64,000 bases of DNA from Clavelina lepadiformis (GCF_947623445.1 NC_135246.1:14677856-14741855), one strand, 5' to 3'. Positions 38,877 through 51,509 are shown, counted from the first letter of the stretch. The notes: generated by a model from the sequence alone, not told the origin. Numbers and translations are program-made.

Positions 38877-41055
38877 TATGGAAGATAACCAAGACTCATC
38901 GGGTAAGCTTTCAAAACCACATCACACAAAACGAGGATAGAAGCAATAAATAATGTTTCCCTACGCATTTATAACATAACCCATGTCTGTAACCCACTAT
39001 ACGGTGAAAAATAGCTTCATGAAACCCTCCCACAGCCATAACAACCTAACCTTGCCTTTACTTACAGCACCTAGGCTACTATACATCATGTACAATACAT
39101 GAGGCTGGGCTATAAAGCGTTCTTGTATTTAAAGAGCTATACTGATGTAACAAGGGCTTGTGTCGTTAACAACAATCACAGTGCTGCCAATATCTTTTAT
39201 ATAAAATGATTTCAAGCTTGTATAACCGAACGTAAAGGAATAAAATAATTCTGGGCCTGCAACATAAGCGTTTAATTTGCTTGGGAGAAAAGCGCTGCTC
39301 GGTTAAATAATCCTATTGCCGTTTGATTACGTTACTGCATACAGCCGCGATTTGTTTCACCGTTTCCTGCTCTATGATAGTCGATGCACGTGTAGGATCG
39401 TGCCAAGCGCTGTGTGGGCCAAGGCCAGAGGGGAAATTAGGTCTCAGTAAAATCTTTATGATAATGTCGTTGCTAAAGGTACACGATTTATAAACGGTTA
39501 AGTGTAAGCACTGTTGACAAATGCACGGAAACACGCAGGTTTACAGCCTGCTACAGAGCATCATTCAATTCTTTGAGTTAATGCTTCGTGTTTCAATTAT
39601 AGTCACGTTGCAATGAGCGTGGCTGCAAATATTAAGGCCCTTAAAATTGTAAGTCCAGGCCAATAGGACTACCTGGCCTGATGGTATACCTTTGCCTTTC
39701 ACTAACACTATGCACGCTTATGTTCTTACAGTGAATTGCTGGCAAACTTGCAGTACACTCCCTCATCAAGCCATTACTGTACTGTCCCTGTAACGTAAAA
39801 AATCACTTAAATGCATAAACCAGATAAAATCAAAGTAGGCCCATCTAGCTGAAAAACGGACCACCTCGCTATGTCGATAATAATAATAATACGATTGAAA
39901 TAGCACAAACGCTAAATACTGTCGTCAGATTGGTGGATAACCATCAGCCATACCGTATACGGCGTATATCTAACATGCGAGGCTTACGCGCTAGACAGCA
40001 GTATCGATTACATCAACGTTTTTTTCCCTTGTCGCTTAAATAATACAGGTTAGCAGCAGAAAAAGACATAGAGCTGTACAACAGCTGTTTGTCCCACTTA
40101 AACAGCAGATTTAGTAATAGCTATGCTTTATTTTCACAATACAACTACAACATTTACAAACACATTATTCTATTCTCTTGTTAGTTGTAAGTTCTTATTA
40201 CTGGAGAAACTAAAACAATCACTGCTCTGTGCCATAACCCATGCTACACCGAAAAGAGATCAAACTTTAAGCTACCTAATGCCCTCTTAAGGCTGAACAC
40301 AGCTGAAGAACTGCCCGTGGTATGGTAGCTTAACAAAAATATGACGTCATTGCTCAGGTCAACAAAAAATGTCGGCTTTTTTTTTGGAATGTGCAACCAT
40401 TCAAGCATGGATTTAAGCGAGCGCATTTTATACTTTATAGTAAACGCTTAGCAAGCTTTTTGCTAATTTTTCTACTTTTTATATAAAATAAATGTAGGAC
40501 AGACACTTTGAAACTCACCAATTTGATTCACATCAAACAATAATCGTTTTACAATTTAACTACTACTTACACCTCATGGCGTATACTTGGATGAAAGCTG
40601 TTCAAATATTAAAGTTTTCAAAGTCACTTCCTTTTGCTTTAGTAAGAAATTGTAAAGCAATTATAAGAAACACCATTGTAAAGGTTCCATCTTTAAAACT
40701 GTTGAATAGAAGCAAGAATTTTTTAATTTCCAGACTCCTTCAATGAAAAAAAAGATATGAATGAAGAAAATGATGTAGGTGCCCACTTTTCATCAAGATG
40801 TAAAGTAAGTGATACACTAGATTGTTAAATTTCCAGGCGTCTGAAATCGAGTACCACTACACGTCGAATCATAAATCGAAGCCAACCAACCCTGATTTTT
40901 GCAAGTTTGGCACACACTATACCGATCACATGCTTAAGGTGGATTGGAATGACGTCAAGGGATGGGAAATCCCCGTAATCAAACCCGACGAAGACGTGAG
41001 CTTACATTCTGCTGCGTCTGTTTTACAACTTTCCACCAAGGTGAACATTACGTGA
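38877..41055 (+). pseudogene. BCAT: BCAT N-terminal fragment (three exons, no continuation)
   Basis: Three exons join in phase: 38877-38901 (MEDNQDSSG), 40734-40804 and 40837-41040, encoding 100 residues. If the last donor is not used, reading runs four codons further to TGA at 41053-41055. The third exon matches the N-terminal domain of branched-chain aminotransferases: FGTHYTDHMLKVDW, KGWEIPVIKP, SLHSAASVLQLSTK (family: FGTxFTDHML...GW..P.I.P...L.LHP.SS.LHYxxE). The fragment stops where the family has an exon border just before LFEGMKAYRG. No later BCAT exon was found between 41041 and the UBE3D gene. Exon 1 has no obvious mitochondrial signal. It could be a truncated duplicate, an intact short gene, or a true 5' end separated by rearrangement or mis-assembly. 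Coding frame and splice sites are undamaged, so 'pseudogene' here means incomplete. Confidence 0.75.
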
Positions 41056-44000
41056 TACTGTAATTTGTAATTTAATTTTTTTAATTAAGATGTACTATAA
41101 AGATTCTGCGTGTAGAACAACAAGAATATTTTACTTAATTTTATTGTGGAAATCACTGTTTAAACAAAACTTTATTAAAAGTGCATTGTACGTTGTACCT
41201 TATCCATGTGAAGTACCCACTTGCTTTATCAGCTTACAATGTAATCTTCGTTCAGCTATATAAAGAAATAAAGATTATCACACCACAAGAAGTATGATCA
41301 ACATATTTCGAAATATGGAAAATATGAAGCAAATGAAATATACGGCCGGAAAAGCATTTGCATTTGTTACATTACATTTACATTTGCACCCTAGTATGTA
41401 TATTATAAACCAAAAAGTCCTCACATAGACTTTCTTAAAAATAAACAAATAATTACCGTCATGAAAAATTTGCATAACCGAAATTTTAAGGTAATTTTCA
41501 CTCAGCTGTATTGCGTCAGCCCCAGAAGAATAAAAAGTTTCTATAAATGCTCAAAGAAGAATTGAATAATTTTGGAAGAAGTAAAAATCCTGCCATTAAA
41601 TTATTAAGCCTTTGAGCTTTGCCAATATTTCCTATTCGTAAGCATATTTTTTATTTTGCATAACTTAGTATAATGGTTAGAACGGTAACTTTTGCTCCCC
41701 AAGATCAAAAAATAAGCATTATAATACAATTCAATATTAGCCTATATTTAGCAAATATGGTATTAATTTGGCTAATTGTTTAGCCCCACTAGTCATATAA
41801 AATAAATCTACGAAACACATTTCCCTTTTTGGCTAAAATAGTTTGGTTTTTATTGAGCTGTTGGCGCCACTTCAAGGGATACTTTCCTCATTAAACATGT
41901 TTTCTATTATTTACAGAGGTAGGTTCGGCAGGAGTTGGCTAGTATAACGGGGCCACTTCTTAGCATAGTAGGATTAGTAGCCTACCATTCATAGCGAGAG
42001 AATTTCTTTTTGCCATTAAAAAATAAACGATTTACGCAATTTAACAGTTTCCTGGCTTTACCAAGTTACCGCTTGATTATATATAGGCCTACCCAATGGT
42101 TCGCATTTGTTTACCATAGGTATATAGGCTTATAGCCTTGTAAACACAGTCACAAACCTACAGTCGAAACGTTTTACAGGTGTTCAAACTTAAAACTGTT
42201 GCACTCGCCGGGAACTTTGAGCCGGGTGGAGCAAAGCAGGAACTTTTGATTCTTTAAAACACTACTGGCTTTAAAACACTATTGAACTGTCATAATCATA
42301 GTGGAAAGTGTTGCACATTCATCAACGTAGGCTATACGCCAAATTATTTTATCTTACGTCAATTTATAATAAATAAGCAAGAAAAAGCTGGTTGTTTAAA
42401 TGCCAATTTATTATAAATAAACAAAGAATTGAGGCTTTCAGTACATGCCGTCATGCCAAAGATTGCGTTTTTTCTCACAAGATTTCTCTGCGAAAACTGC
42501 CATACTTTCCAGCCTGTGAAATGGGGTGGCAATTTTGCAAGTTAAGGTTGCCTCAGCGGTCTTTAATCTGCCACTAGGCCTAGCCACATGTCTGAATGTT
42601 TTCATCACTTGCTTGGGTTCGTTTATACAATAATACTGTTATGTTAGTTTAGTAAAAATGAAATTATCTGAAAAACTTCATACTGTTCACCTCAATAACC
42701 TGAAATTCACCAGCAAAATACTGGGTAAAACATTCTAGTCCATCTGTCCATAAAAAATTTTCATTATAAATCTTAAGATACAGGCATTATTTGGGTTATT
42801 TTAGCCCATGCAGGTTATATGTTGCAACTTGATTGCCTGAACCAGCAATTCCTGTCTTTTCTCAAGTTCGTCGATTTATTATTTATAAAAGATATACTGA
42901 TAGCACTTGTACTTATATTTTGACGGATGCTAATGAGTTTTTAACCATGACCAATTTTAATCTACTGTATATAGCATTCATGTTCAGCAGCATGAGAACT
43001 TGCTTTTGATTTGTGGTGGTGCAGAAGTAATGTTGCTGTTTGGGTAGATGGTAAAACTCGCAGGTAAAATAAGATATTTCCACACAAATGTTCTTCCATT
43101 GTCTGCCAACCCAGCACTTGCACATTTAACAGCAGTTTAAACTTGGAAGCTTCAATTAATTGGAACTTGGCTTGTTCAGTTGTTTAATGTTTGCATGGAT
43201 TTCGGCTTTACAGTAGTTTACCTATAAGGCTATACCTTGATGGTATTGGTAAACTACTGCAAGTATAACAGTTTGTTAACTTTCCCACGAACTGTCGAAT
43301 ATATTTGTCCTAGTTTATGTAAGTTAAATTGCAAATTTATTTCTGCAATTTTTTTTCTTGTCCTTGTACTTGGAAACAGTCAATATCAAAAATTGAATCT
43401 ATGTTGAGAAGATGTACATGATTGACCATAACATCCTAAATTTATTTTCTGGGTGGTTTTGGTTTAGTTAGAGCTGACTGGATACCGATACCTCATTTCA
43501 CTGAGATAGCAGATTTGAAAGATTGAAAAAAATTTTAAGCATAACTTTGCATACAGGTTCGAGGCATGCATCATCAATGTACAAAATGGGGAAAATTTCT
43601 TAATAAAAGGCCAACCATAAATAATTATCTCTATTCTGTACAACAACCATCACAGTTTTAAGACTCTATAATAAATATCAACTCTCAGTACTGATGTGCA
43701 ACCGTTCATTTTGTATGTTAATTGGTATGTCGATGACATCTATTCTAATTTTATACATCACAATGTCTCAATATTATACTGCATACAATTGTGCTAAATA
43801 AATTGCAAATGTGAGTTCACAAAAAAGTCTTGCTCATCTGTTGTAAACGTACGAGAATTATAGTAGGTACACTTGAGGTAAATAAACGTGAATTTACCAT
43901 GTACACTTGACATACAAACCATATTTATTTTTGATTTTTTTTCTCTGTTGTTAGATGCATGTATAATTTACACACTGTCATGTCCTTTATCTGCACTCTC

Positions 44001-44082
44001 GAGCCTGTTTGGGAAAAGCATTGAAAAATTTGTTTTTATAGATTTGATATGTGAGGCTCCTAAGGACATCTGTGTTAATAGA
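41056..44082. other. Intergenic, no supported gene
   Basis: AT-rich stretch searched for the missing BCAT exons (LFEG, LNM.RM, GxExF motifs) without success. It contains one dispersed repeat copy (42301-42510). In-frame sequence upstream of the UBE3D ATG extends left to 43888 without a stop, so a longer first exon or another upstream start there cannot be ruled out. Confidence 0.5.
42301..42510 (+). repeat. GGAAAG-ended dispersed repeat, copy B
   Basis: About 210 bp from GTGGAAAGTGTTGCAC to AACTGCCATACTTTCC, so the outermost bases GGAAAG...CTTTCC are inverted. It shares AAGCTGGTTGTTTAAATGCC, AACAAAGAATTGAG and CATGCCGTCATGCCAAA with the other copies. Confidence 0.75.
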
Positions 44083-47000
44083 ATGAATAAAATGGAAGAG
44101 GAACAAGATGGCAGTTCCTACTTTATGGAGGTTTATGATCGTATTCACTCAATTGATCTTGTCCTGCGGTAATGTAACTTTTTGTCTAAAAGTTATGTTT
44201 TTTTGAGTTTATAAAGAAAATAGCTTCCGAAGCAAATATGAAAACATGCTTTTCAATCAAAACATTGATTACATTTTTCATAAAACATAAACAAATTTGC
44301 CCATTTTAGCTTTATACCTACTTTAGATGTGTTTTGGTGCACTAGCCAGTGTTTTGTTTGCTAGAATTTAAGTTCGAGTTGTGCCGTTTCGATATTGTAT
44401 GTTTCATAAATTTTATGTTGTAGTGGATCTGACCACCCAAAAGTTATTGAAGTTCATCCTCGTAAAATTGTGGCCAAGAAATGTGATGGCACCGAAGACC
44501 AGTATCCACTTGTAATAGAAATTGAACCTACTACCTGCACAGCCATTCAAAAACACCCGCATGAAGGTAAAAGCTGCCTGTTTATCATTATAATCAATGC
44601 ATTATGATTTATGTGTCTGGTGTAGCCTGTAGGGCATGGAAGCAAAACAGTAGTAACAAACTGTCGCTTGCAGGAACTTTTAAATCAGTAACACAATTGC
44701 ATACCTTATGCCTATATAAAGGCCTCAGTGGGAAGGAATTATGATAAAATAATATCTTAGAACTCCATTAGCATACTTGTACTAAAATTTTAATATACAG
44801 TATTATATAGTTTCATGAACATCATTATTATATGCAATGCATATATTATGCAAATCCAATACCAGTATATTGTGCAATACAAATCATTCATACATGTTTA
44901 TAAGTATATATATAGTTAAGTATATACGTCTAACCATATCTTGATTTTTTCGTAATCGCTATGCCTATGTTGTCTGGCAGGACTTGGTTTACGCTTACAA
45001 ATGCGTGACACACCTGTACCTCAAACTAGCTTCATGAGCACGACTATGAAGAGAGCAGGAAGTGAATTATTCAGAATGGAACGTGCAACTTGCCAATGTG
45101 GATGCAAAACATGTGGATTAACACTTTTTGTGAACAATGTGTAAGTAAAAATTTTTCATATTGATGGTTAAAAGTAGTGAAAGATTAATGCCTGCTGTAT
45201 ACTAGTTGCCCTTTAAAAGATCGCATCAAGACTGTTAAAGTGATTTCACTGACGCTACTAAAATATCTGTTACCGTTGAATTATTACCTGTCGTCAGCCT
45301 ATTAATAGAATAGTACTGTACCAGTATAATACATACATGTTTGATGATATCTTAGGTTTGCTTTGTCATATTTCACAGAGACATTTACCTATATTTTTAA
45401 TTTTAGTAACGAAACTGCACCTGTATTGGCACTTTTGCTAAGACAAAGGATAATGTTTCTCATTTGTTGCTGCCGAATCATCAAAATTCTGATTTTTTAA
45501 ACTGTGATGTGATTGAGAGTGTCAATTATTTTTAATTCAGATAATTTCCATCTGTTAACTTTATTCACTAGAATGTGAATACCCTACCATATGTAAGTAA
45601 CTGTGGAACCAGTTTATAATTTTTATCTGTTACTGGTATTCACCAGGAAATTTAGCCGAGTTTTACCACTGCCATCTCAAACATGGAGGGACCTCTTTAA
45701 CAACTGGTCATGCTGCAGCCAGCCATTTACTGAAGACAAAGTAACACCAGGTTTAAATTTTTCTTCTATTTACAAAATACAAAGCATAGTGTGTAACTGT
45801 GTATTGGTGTAATATGCACTGAAATTGAAGCAATTGTCTAATGCCAAACATTTCCAACTTTAATCTTTGATTGTTGTCAGAGTAAGACTGACATTTGTAT
45901 TTTTGCAGCATATGTGACGCAATCAATACTTAAACCAAGGGAAGGCGATTGTTTCTTGGATGATTTCAACATTTTGGTTCATTCTAGAACAGTTGAGAGA
46001 AAGAATATTTTGCTTCGAAAATATCCCAACAAAGCAGCAAATAAAGTACAAGCAAGGGATAAATAAAGTGAAATGTAATTTGGCAGTTTAAGTGGCAGTT
46101 AGATGTCTATGAATTATCACAATGTGTATTTACAGTCGCCTTCACCTGTGCAATGTGTTAAATGTGCGAGATGCAGAGTTGTGGTTGGAGAGGCAATCAT
46201 GCACGACGACAAGAAGATTGATGCCTATAAACTAAACAAGAATAATATTGAAGTTTTATCCCTGAGAAAACAAATGTCTGAGACAGTTGTGAGGTGAGGA
46301 GTAATGCAAGTTTTCATACTTGCCATTATTATGCAATAAAGACAAGCTCCTCCGATTTACGATGACACGATATATGAACATTTACATATGTAGGTGTCGA
46401 TTTTTTGGAAGAAAATAAAAAGGCTGGAGGGAGCAAATTATAAATTAGATTTCCCTTTTGTGACAGCATAAGAGTGGCTCAACGTTAACATTGTTGTGTA
46501 GTTATGTAATGCTTTGTGCATTGTCACAATGCGTTTTACAAGTGTTCTGAAGTGATCTGTTCTGTTTTTTCACCTTGTCCCAAAAACACATTTTGCTTAC
46601 TTTTAGTAAACTGTAAACATAAAACGAATATCTTGGCATAGTTAAAGCAAGTGCTCTTCACCAAAGACGTTATGATGCATTGACGTCACCAAACCACCAC
46701 CGTCCAGGGTGAAATATCATCGGGTAGGCATAACGCAAAATCTTAGAAACAGTTGGAGAAAAAACTGGCCTCCCTACTCTCATTATTGCCGTTGACTTAG
46801 ACTCTTAAAGCAATGATATCCGTAACTTCCCATTCCCCAATTTTGCTGCGTTGAGGTATAGTGACATGTTATGCAATGTTTCTACACTGTGATGCTGTTA
46901 TGTTATACACAGGCTGAGGAACATGTTTGTTAAGTTCACCATAAATAAGCTAAAGTCAAGTTGTTAGATAAGCTAATCAAATTTTTTACTGTCATTTTTA

Positions 47001-48597
47001 ACTGTCACACCTGTACCTCGTCATCTAAAAACGATGTACATGCGTAATTAAGAGAGCTTCATAATCACACAGAGTAACCATTCCCTGCATCACTGTAAAA
47101 TAGTAATGGCCCACACCTCACACAGGTCTCTGTCTCAGCATTTTCCCCACTTTACTGCCCTTTGAATCAGAATGTGCCACTGCAACTTATGAACAAATTT
47201 GAGACACAAATATCCGCTTGGAGCATAACTGCTTGAAACTTGAGGGTGCCTTTACCTACTCTTGTTGAGGAAGGTTTTCTCAATTGATGTTTTTTGTGTG
47301 TGTTCTCTCAGGTTTTGTGAAATGGTTGTTTTCATACATTTTTACAGGCCCGTCTTTTTCAGTGAGTTCTTCTTGGAGAGATTGCTTGCACAACAAGTTT
47401 CAAATGCAGTGCAGTGTCATGCTACTCATCTTTTTATCATACAAGACCCAGAAAGCAACATTTATTTACTGGTATGTTGACACAGAAGTTGTTACGTGTA
47501 ATTGCATATTCATTTGTAACCATGAAAATATTAGTTAGGGTTTCTTCAAATAATGTTGACGTTTTTTAGCTTCGAGTTCTAAATACTGGTACGCGGCTGT
47601 TCGTAAATAACGGAAAATCATCAAATGAAGTTTCTGATTTCAGCAATGAAATTTTTTCTAAGACAATCAAAACTGGCGGTAAAATAGTTTCTAGGAATTT
47701 TTCATTTTTTTCTCTATAATGAAACATTTCTTCCATAGCTTTAAAATGACCTGGTTTTTGCAACTTTGTGCAAACTTTTAAAAAACTTTAACGGTTGCAT
47801 TCTGAAGACTATTTCAAATACTGTAAACTAAAAAAGTTACGCTATATTGTAAATAGTTGAAGAGGAAAGCGGAAAGCATTCCAAGATGACTGACAGAGGA
47901 GGCCATGCACATTCTGGAAATAGTGATGGATCAAAAAAGGCAAAGTGTGAGAAAACTGCTATGGCTTCCAAGATCAGCCATGATAAAAATACAGGAATAG
48001 ACACAGAAAAAATCCGCCGCGATGGACCTCCGAGAATGCATGGTAGTAAAGTTGCAGAGGTTATTGAAAAGCTTTTCTCCTTTTCAACACATTTGATATC
48101 AATTGGGTAAGGGTCCTGCACCACATATTATTTTTTTATTTCTACTTACCAAGATATTTTATCATAACGTGTTCTGTTGTGTAGTCTGTGCTGATTAACT
48201 TCATGCTCACGTTTTATTTCCAAGACGCACGTGCAACGAAATAAGGAGTGCTGATTCAACTGGATGTGAAAGAATTGTGAAAGTAATGTATGCCAATACA
48301 TTTGAAGAGAAAACCCTCAAGTAAGTAGAGTTTAGCCACTTTGTAACAGAATAGACGTGCACTTCTTTTGTAACTCTGTCGTTTTTGAAGTATGAGTCAT
48401 GTTACATTTGTGTTGTTTGCTTTCTTTTCAGTAAATTAAGCTTGAAGTGGCTGCGTGATGAAAGGACATTAACGTTGACCTATCCAACACACATTTGCAT
48501 CCAGATTCTTTTGGTTTTGGTGTCCAGCACTCTGACAATGCCAATCGCAAATCGTAATATTGATGATTTTGTGGTCGGTTTTTTGCGACTGGATTAA
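44083..48597 (+). CDS. UBE3D: UBE3D-like E3 ubiquitin ligase (HECT-like, E2-binding)
   Basis: Ubiquitin ligase of the UBE3D/H10BH family, known for binding the E2 UBE2C. Eleven in-phase exons: 44083-44168, 44424-44566, 44981-45140, 45647-45750, 45909-46045, 46136-46293, 47348-47471, 47570-47678, 47857-48106, 48225-48320, 48432-48597 (510 residues; human about 390). Family hallmarks: a Cys cluster CQCGCKTCG, then RVLPLPSQTWRDLFNNWSCC, LKPREGDCFLDDFNILVHS, a second Cys pair CVKCARCRVVVGEA, FFLERLLAQQVSNA, IYLLLRVLNTGTRLF, and a hydrophobic C-terminus (HICIQILLVLVSSTLTMP). The extra length is mainly exon 9, a Lys/Ser/Gly-rich hydrophilic linker (about residues 341-423). ATG at 44083 is chosen over 44092; the first exon is the least certain part. 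All junctions follow GT-AG. Complete and apparently functional. Confidence 0.9.
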
Positions 48598-49054
48598 ACC
48601 GAGTTGTTGCATTTTAACTGCATAAGGCCAATAATAACTTATTATCTCAGTCTACACATATTACAGTGAAACGAGTGGTATATTTTTAAAACTGCAAGAC
48701 CTTGCTTTCTATTTGGCATTAATTACAAATCTATTTTATTTGAAGCAAGGCTGCCGATTTTTAGGGTTCATTTTCCACTGTTTAAAGTTGCATTAGTTTT
48801 GCAAAGGGCCTCACAGTAACCTACAACACATTTTCACTTCATGCCAAACACACTTTTACTAGAAATATTTTTACCTTTTTCTCTTCACCACTGATGAAAA
48901 AAGCAATCACTTTATGTTGGTACATGATGCAATTTTTTGTCAAATGTTAAAGCCTGTGTGTACACCTTTTCTGTTAAAATGCCATGTTGAATCTGCTGCT
49001 CATTAAACCCGTTTTGCTTTTGCAGTTTCTCGTACATTTCCAACTTGTTTGTAA

Positions 49055-49060
49055 AATAAA
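49055..49060 (+). promoter_or_regulatory. Possible UBE3D polyadenylation signal AATAAA
   Basis: First AATAAA on the plus strand downstream of the UBE3D stop that I could find, about 460 bases away. Confidence 0.4.
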
Positions 49061-49420
49061 CTCAAAATATTGTTGAAGAAGCTATGACTGGTAGATATAT
49101 TATGTTTAGTGAAGTGATTCAATGAAGAACCCAACCAATGTTAAATTTTGCAATTTTCATGAAAATATTGTGCGTTCTATGTAATGGCTTGAAAAACTCT
49201 GTTAGACCAATCAAACGTCAGCATGCCCGCTTTTCGGCATGGGAATTACCATAGCATATGATGCGTTAAAAAATTAAGGTAGGCCTAATTGTAGCTGAAA
49301 TTTGACTTTTTGACCCAAAATTGTAGTTTTTAGCTATTGCAAGAACCAGAGGTATGTTAATATATTGGGATTTCAAGAAATAATAATAGCCTAAGACATA
49401 CTAAAATGACATGTGAAGCC

Positions 49421-51300
49421 CCATTGTGAATTTTTCGAATAATTCACTACGTAACACAATTTTTGTTTGGCTACTTTTTTTAATGCCCCTTTATGTATTT
49501 TTGGGTGCTGAGTTCAAACATCCAGTTAGTTTTTTCGTACCATCGTTACTTTTTGAGATATTTAAACTTTGATATAGCTGTTAGTAAAGCAAATCGTGTT
49601 CTACTCTTGCAGTAGATTTTAGCTCCACATCAAGGTTCCGTTTGGTTTATTAAACGCAAAAATCAGTTTAAAAACGTTAATAAGGAAGGCTTGAAGATAA
49701 ATGTAACATAGTTTTGTCAAACAGTAAAAGTCGTTCAAAAATGTACTTTCGAGCGAGCTTTTCTTTTATGACCGCTCCTTTCTTGCCTTACTAAAGACCA
49801 AATGTAGTTTCCCATCATTACACTATCCCAGCGGCCTTTATATCGTTTTTCCATTGGCTCAATATCCTGATGAAATCTCTCACTATGCTCCTCACTGAAG
49901 TCACCTAGATTTTCTTGAAAAAAATCCAGATGCGAACATAAAAAATGAAGTTTGACAGACATGCGACTACCCATGTTTTGGTAACTTTTGGTAAGTTTCT
50001 CCACCAACTCTTTGTAATTTCTGTCCCTTTTATTTCCCAAAAATCCATCAGCCACACCTCGAAATGCTTGCCACGCTTCTATTTCTGTTTCATACATTTT
50101 TTCTTCCAAGCTTTTACACTTTAACATTGTGTTTATCTGGGGACCAACAAATATTCCTCCTTTTATTTTGGCAAGTGATAGTTTGGGAAACAATGAACGG
50201 ATTTCTTGAAACACTTATCCTTGAAAATCCAAAGCTTTGACAAACTGTTTTACCAGACTTAATTTGATATGAAGTGGAGGCAGTAAAACTATTTTCCGGC
50301 TTGCAAGAGGTTCCCTAATAACGCTGTACATTCCTGGGTTTAGTTTTTCCCGTGTCGGCCAATGAATTTTCTCATAGTGCTCACCGTCAGCTCTACTATT
50401 CCACAAACACAGAAAGCAAGAGTATTTTGTGTAACCACCCTGCAGACCAAGCAAAATTCCCAACACTTTAAAGTCACCACAAACATACCACTTAAACTGA
50501 ATGTAACTGATTTTAATGAGCAGTTGCTTGACGTTTTCATAGTCTTCTTTCATCTGTAAGGAATAAGCAAGTGGAATTGATGGGTATATGTTGCCATTGT
50601 TAAGTAACACTGCTTTAAGACTTTTGGCAGAACTGTCAATGAAACGCCGCCACTGAGTAGGATCATGATCTATTATTCTATTCCAACAGCACCAAACAGG
50701 CCTTCTACATCTTTGCAATAGCAAAGGTCTTCAAAAACGTCAAAGTAGACAGAAAACTCCAAGTGTCTATTCCTGTAGGCTGTACTCTTACTTAAATTTT
50801 TGCACTGTCTACTAGACATTTTGATTTCTACTATTGAAAAGATGAACTAAATCTAAGATTTACACAAGACTTAACTCTACAAAATGTAATCATGTGGCAT
50901 ACTTCTCTCTGTAAACACTAAACACGATTTTCTAGTGAAACTATACTGAATTTAACAGGCTGAGATAAAATGAAAACTGAGATAAGAAATAAAAGCACAT
51001 TCGTCTGCATTTCACACTCCCACTTCCATTCACTTTCTCAAGTAAATAGGACGCCCATTTACAACATGATAGTGCTGACAGACACAGATCATAACCGCAT
51101 AAAATACCTACAGTTAATAAAAAATCACAAAAAACGGAAATCATTGTATCTTGAAAACGATCGATGATAGAAAAAAAACTGATAGCATTTTTCGAATCAG
51201 CGCTTGAAAATCATACAGATACGCTTAATAAATGTAGCCAAACAAAAAATTTTTTTAATTTTCTTACGTAGTGATAATTGATCTCTTAGTAATTTCACTT
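49421..51300 (-). mobile_element. DNA transposon remnant with long terminal inverted repeats
   Basis: About 140-bp inverted repeats, roughly 70% alike by eye, bound this interval. Left: TCACTACGTAA...TTTTTGTTTGGCTAC...GTGCTGAGTTC...CCATCGTTACTTTTTGAGATA (about 49421-49560). Right, read on the minus strand: TCACTACGTAA...TTTTTTGTTTGGCTAC...GCGCTGATTCG...ATCATCGATCGTTTTCAAGATA (about 51142-51300). The interior is filled by the broken minus-strand ORF at 49735-50819. The outer limits and target duplication could not be fixed, because similarity seems to trail off into the flanks. Confidence 0.7.
49735..50819 (-). pseudogene. Broken transposon-borne ORF of a widespread uncharacterised family
   Basis: Reading on the minus strand from the ATG at 50817-50819 (MSSRQCKNLS...) the frame is lost near 50680-50700 (a single +1/-1 shift). 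It resumes as DPTQWRRFIDSSAKSLKAVL, SIPLAY, GGYTKYSCFLCLW, LLPPLHIKLSLVKQFVKALD, meets one in-frame TAA at 50215-50217, and continues as LFPKLSLAKIKGGIFVGPQI, HFLCSHLDFFQENLGDFSEE, ERFHQDIEPMEKRYKGRWD, ending in a basic tail (GHKRKARSKVHF). From memory, proteins with GYTKFCCFLCEWDSR, LLPPLHIKLGL, GxFVGPQIR and HSHLDFFPENLG are abundant, unnamed and repetitive in invertebrate genomes. The flanking inverted repeats here explain that as a mobile element. The function is presumably transposition, but no catalytic triad can be assigned with confidence. Confidence 0.75.
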
Positions 51301-51503
51301 TGTAGTAAAACAAAGGATTTGTCCTTTTTACAAGGCTGGTGCATATTTAAATTAGTTCAGTTATTATTTATGTTTACGTAGTCACCCTTTGCCCCTGTTT
51401 GCTGGTTGTCTAATTTATCTTGTGCGCTGACACCTGATGTATTTGATACCCAGCAACCATCACGCTGGTGATAGGTAAGAAGAAAATTTGTTGAAGCAAG
51501 TAG

Positions 51504-51509
51504 TTTATT
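51504..51509 (-). promoter_or_regulatory. PSMA4 polyadenylation signal AATAAA (minus strand)
   Basis: AATAAA on the minus strand about 160 bases beyond the PSMA4 stop codon. Confidence 0.5.

Noticed and set aside
41056..43887. Search for continuation of the BCAT fragment
   Set aside because: Acceptor-like sites were tried but none opens a frame with the expected FEG.KA.RG or LNM.RM motifs.
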